7,717 bases of DNA from NCBI GenBank assembly GCA_002385825.1, contig DGEG01000023.1, positions 1 through 7,717 on the forward strand. The letters are read 5' to 3'. Position numbers and translations under genes: made by a program. Every line of letters begins with the position of its first letter. Position 1 is the first letter of the stretch. Below are positions 5,918-7,717 of this stretch, one piece after another. Under the pieces are notes generated by a model, which was given only the letters and a program-made list of their open reading frames with translations, was not told the DNA's origin and did not search any database. The DNA is from Firmicutes bacterium UBA3932 (GTDB lineage Bacteria > Bacillota > Clostridia > Peptostreptococcales > Anaerovoracaceae).

Positions 5918-7433
5918 GAGCCAACCCCTCCTTACCGCCTGTCATCAACAGGCCGATCTGCTCCTTCGTCACTTCATCCGGATCTACGATGCCGGTAATC
6001 CTCCCCATACAGAGGACCATGATCCGGTCGCAGAGATCCATGAGCACATCCAGGTCCTCACCGACAAACAGAATACCTACGCCTTTCTTTTTCTGTTCAT
6101 TTAGCAGATCGTATATCTTGTACGACGCACCGATGTCCAGACCCCGGGCAGGGTAGGCGGTGATCAGCACTTTGGGATCAGAATCGATTTCACGCCCCAA
6201 AAGCACTTTCTGAATATTACCTCCCGAAAGCTTCTTTATCGGGTAATGGACACCTGGCGTCTGAATGTCCAACTTTTCAACAATAGATTTGGCTTTAGCC
6301 TCACAGGCAGCCCTCTTGAGAAAGATGCCCGGCTGATTCTGATAATCCTTCAAGATTAGGTTATGAACGATATCCATGGCACCCACAAGCCCCATTCCAA
6401 GACGGTCTTCGGGAATGAATCCCATGCGGATTCCCAACCGGATAATGTCCCTTGGCGTCTTGCCGATGATGTTTTCTCCTTCGAAAAAGATCCTTCCTTT
6501 TTCGGCTCTCGTGAGCCCAGCAATGGTCTCGCAAAGCTCCTTCTGACCGCTGCCGGCCACCCCGGCTACTCCGAGGATTTCTCCGGCGTGAAGGCTGAAA
6601 CTGATTCCCGAAAGGGAACTTTTTTGATCGCTGCTTGTGACGTAAAGATTATCGACTTCAAGAAGTGTTTCCTTTTCCTTTTCAGTTTTTTCCTTTTTAA
6701 TAGCCAGGTCTACTTTTTTCCCTACCATCATCTCTATAAGGGTGGGAACCTGGACCTCAGAAGTTTTAACGGTGCCGACGGATCTGCCTTTGCGAAGTAC
6801 AGTTATACGATCGCTGATTTCCATTACCTCACCCAGCTTGTGGGTAATGATAACTACGGCACAGCCGTTATCACGCATGCTGCGGATGATCTTAAAAAGC
6901 CTGCGAATCTCCTGAGGAGTCAATACAGCGGTAGGTTCGTCCAATACGAGTATCTTCGCCCCCCGGTAAAGTACTTTTATGATTTCCAGGGTCTGTTTCT
7001 CACCTACGGACATATTGTAGACTTTTTTGTCCGGATCCACATCCAACCAGTATTGATCTGAAATGGCCCGGATCTCCCTGGTAAGCTGTTTGTTCTTCAT
7101 AAACAGCCCTTTACCTTTACCCAAAGCTATATTCTGCCTTGCCGTCATCACATCTACAAGCTTGAAATGCTGGTGAATCATTCCGATGCCCATTTCGATG
7201 GAATCCTTGGGCGAAGTAAAGTTAACTTCTTTTCCGTAAACGGAAACGGTGCCCCTATCCTGACGGTAGATGCCTGACAGTATATTGACCAAAGTACTCT
7301 TTCCGGCGCCGTTTTCTCCCAACAAAGCATGGACCTCTCCATTGTATACGGTAAGGTCCACATCTTCATTAGCCATTACAGATCCAAAGGCTTTACATAT
7401 GCCTTTCATCTCGATTGCCTTGACTGGCTCCAT
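5904..7433 (-). CDS. nupO: Nucleoside-type ABC transporter ATP-binding protein, two fused ATPase domains (NupO/YufO)
   Basis: A 509-residue cytoplasmic protein with two ABC ATPase domains in tandem, at about 5-240 and 257-500. Domain one is complete: Walker A GENGAGKST (39-47), Q-loop Gln88, signature MSVGEKQ (141-147), Walker B ILVLDEP (161-167) and switch His198. Domain two keeps an intact signature LSGGNIQK (402-409), but its P-loop reads GVAGSGQKE (291-299) without the usual Lys-Ser, and its Walker B is LITAYPARGLD (423-433), lacking the Asp-Glu pair. One catalytic and one degenerate site are usual in this family. The start follows GGAGG at 7439-7443 by 5 nt. It lies 81 nt after the binding-protein gene and overlaps the first permease gene by 14 nt. 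Substrate is inferred from context as nucleosides. Confidence 0.94.
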   Translation of the reverse strand: MEPVKAIEMKGICKAFGSVMANEDVDLTVYNGEVHALLGENGAGKSTLVNILSGIYRQDRGTVSVYGKEVNFTSPKDSIEMGIGMIHQHFKLVDVMTARQNIALGKGKGLFMKNKQLTREIRAISDQYWLDVDPDKKVYNMSVGEKQTLEIIKVLYRGAKILVLDEPTAVLTPQEIRRLFKIIRSMRDNGCAVVIITHKLGEVMEISDRITVLRKGRSVGTVKTSEVQVPTLIEMMVGKKVDLAIKKEKTEKEKETLLEVDNLYVTSSDQKSSLSGISFSLHAGEILGVAGVAGSGQKELCETIAGLTRAEKGRIFFEGENIIGKTPRDIIRLGIRMGFIPEDRLGMGLVGAMDIVHNLILKDYQNQPGIFLKRAACEAKAKSIVEKLDIQTPGVHYPIKKLSGGNIQKVLLGREIDSDPKVLITAYPARGLDIGASYKIYDLLNEQKKKGVGILFVGEDLDVLMDLCDRIMVLCMGRITGIVDPDEVTKEQIGLLMTGGKEGLAHDQI

Positions 7434-7438
7434 AACTA

Positions 7439-7456
7439 CCTCCGATAAAGCATCGG
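7439..7456 (-). promoter_or_regulatory. Ribosome binding site of the ATPase gene inside a small hairpin
   Basis: The Shine-Dalgarno GGAGG (7443-7439) overlaps the 3' arm of a short inverted repeat CCGAT / ATCGG (7456-7452 and 7446-7442, 5-nt loop) in the minus-strand RNA. The repeat shares two bases with the larger stem-loop just upstream, so the two cannot both form fully. If it folds, it would partly hide the ribosome site. The stem is only 5 bp, so the effect is uncertain. Confidence 0.35.
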
Positions 7457-7481
7457 GGCGGCTCTGAAGGGGAACCGCCCC
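7455..7481 (-). promoter_or_regulatory. Intercistronic stem-loop between the binding-protein and ATPase genes
   Basis: The minus-strand RNA forms a 10-bp GC-rich stem (7481-7472 with 7464-7455, one G-U pair) around a 7-nt loop. It is followed by GAUGCUUUAUCGG rather than a U-run, so it is not a standard terminator. Its position 34 nt after the binding-protein stop is where many importer operons carry a hairpin that protects the upstream mRNA from 3' decay and so raises the amount of binding protein over the membrane components. Partial termination is an alternative. Confidence 0.6.
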
Positions 7482-7514
7482 AGTATGGTAATTACCGAAT
7501 TGTCACTGCATCCG

Positions 7515-7717
7515 TTACTGGATGGCAGTAATTCCTTCCAGCACGTAATCTATTGCCCAGATTTCGTCACGCTCGGTAAGAGCGTCACCGGCTTCTACGA
7601 CTACGTTGCCCTCATTGTCCTTGAGAGGTCCTACAAAGATCGGGAAGTCTCCTGCGATTATCTCGGCTTTAACTCTCTCTACTTCCGCTTTCGCTTCGTC
7701 GGATACAAGATCCGTCA
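7515..7717 (-). CDS. nupN: BMP-family nucleoside-binding lipoprotein, C-terminal end (partial)
   Basis: An open frame enters at the right edge and stops with TAA at 7517-7515, giving the last 66 residues of a protein whose start is outside the window. The segments LVSDEAKAEVERVKAEIIAG, then FPIFVGPLKDNEGNVVVEAGDAL, and a final WAIDYVLEGI match the C-terminal pattern of basic membrane protein (BMP/PBP1-like) substrate-binding lipoproteins. There, a helix is followed by the 'GPxKDxxGNVVV' hairpin and a closing 'W-VEG' helix. These lipoproteins sit outside the membrane and hand nucleosides or related ligands to the ABC permeases. It precedes nupO by 81 nt on the same strand, in the standard order binding protein, ATPase, permease, permease. 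The missing N-terminus should hold a lipobox signal peptide. Confidence 0.88.
   Translation of the reverse strand, partial: TDLVSDEAKAEVERVKAEIIAGDFPIFVGPLKDNEGNVVVEAGDALTERDEIWAIDYVLEGITAIQ

Noticed and set aside
6363..7061. Plus-strand open frame of 232 codons
   Set aside because: It lies wholly antisense to the well-supported NupO ATPase gene, has no ribosome site or recognisable domain, and its sequence is a frame shadow.
7487..7496. Ten-bp palindrome GGTAATTACC after the binding-protein gene
   Set aside because: Too short and without spacer or loop to form a meaningful RNA hairpin; no promoter elements nearby support an operator.

Overview
This 7.7 kb stretch looks like chromosomal DNA from a low-to-moderate GC Firmicute, most likely an anaerobic Clostridia member. 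The basis is the strong AGGAGG-type ribosome binding sites, sigma-A-type promoters (TTGACA / TATTAT), tight operons with overlapping genes, and the gene families present: a YdbC/PC4-type single-stranded DNA binder, a clostridial-style phenylacetate-CoA ligase tail followed by a tandem-ACT protein, and a NupNOPQ-type ABC importer. The genus cannot be named from the sequence.

Layout, left to right. (1) Positions 1-539, plus strand: the last 37 codons of a phenylacetate-CoA ligase (PaaK) and a small tandem ACT-domain protein. This is the end of an operon that in anaerobes usually serves oxidative breakdown of aromatic or branched amino acids. It closes with a hairpin at 579-606 that can work in both directions. 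(2) Positions 652-885, minus strand: a YdbC-like PC4 protein with its own strong promoter and a 25-bp palindrome lying over the start of transcription. (3) Positions 972-3637, minus strand: a three-gene operon of a DJ-1/PfpI protein, a DHA1-type MFS exporter and a PHP-family phosphoesterase. The last two overlap by 8 nt. A promoter lies upstream, followed by a hairpin and U-run between promoter and first gene that could act as an attenuator. (4) Positions 3905-7717, minus strand: a nucleoside-type ABC import operon with substrate-binding lipoprotein (C-terminal part only), double ATPase and two permeases. It ends in a well-formed terminator at 3792-3837.

How they work together: the four import genes form one transporter. 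The lipoprotein captures a nucleoside-like ligand outside the cell, the two permeases form the channel, and the fused ATPase drives it. An intercistronic hairpin after the binding-protein gene probably lets that protein be made in excess over the membrane parts. The DJ-1/MFS/PHP operon is less clear. It pairs a protein-quality or glyoxalase-like enzyme, an exporter and a phosphoesterase that may act on nucleotides or RNA ends. Its link with the nucleoside importer is only positional, because a terminator separates them.

No mobile element, CRISPR array, tRNA or rRNA is seen. Most of the window is ordinary core metabolism. The points worth a second look are regulatory: the palindrome at the ydbC start site, the hairpin in the DJ-1 leader, and the two overlapping hairpins ahead of the ATPase gene.
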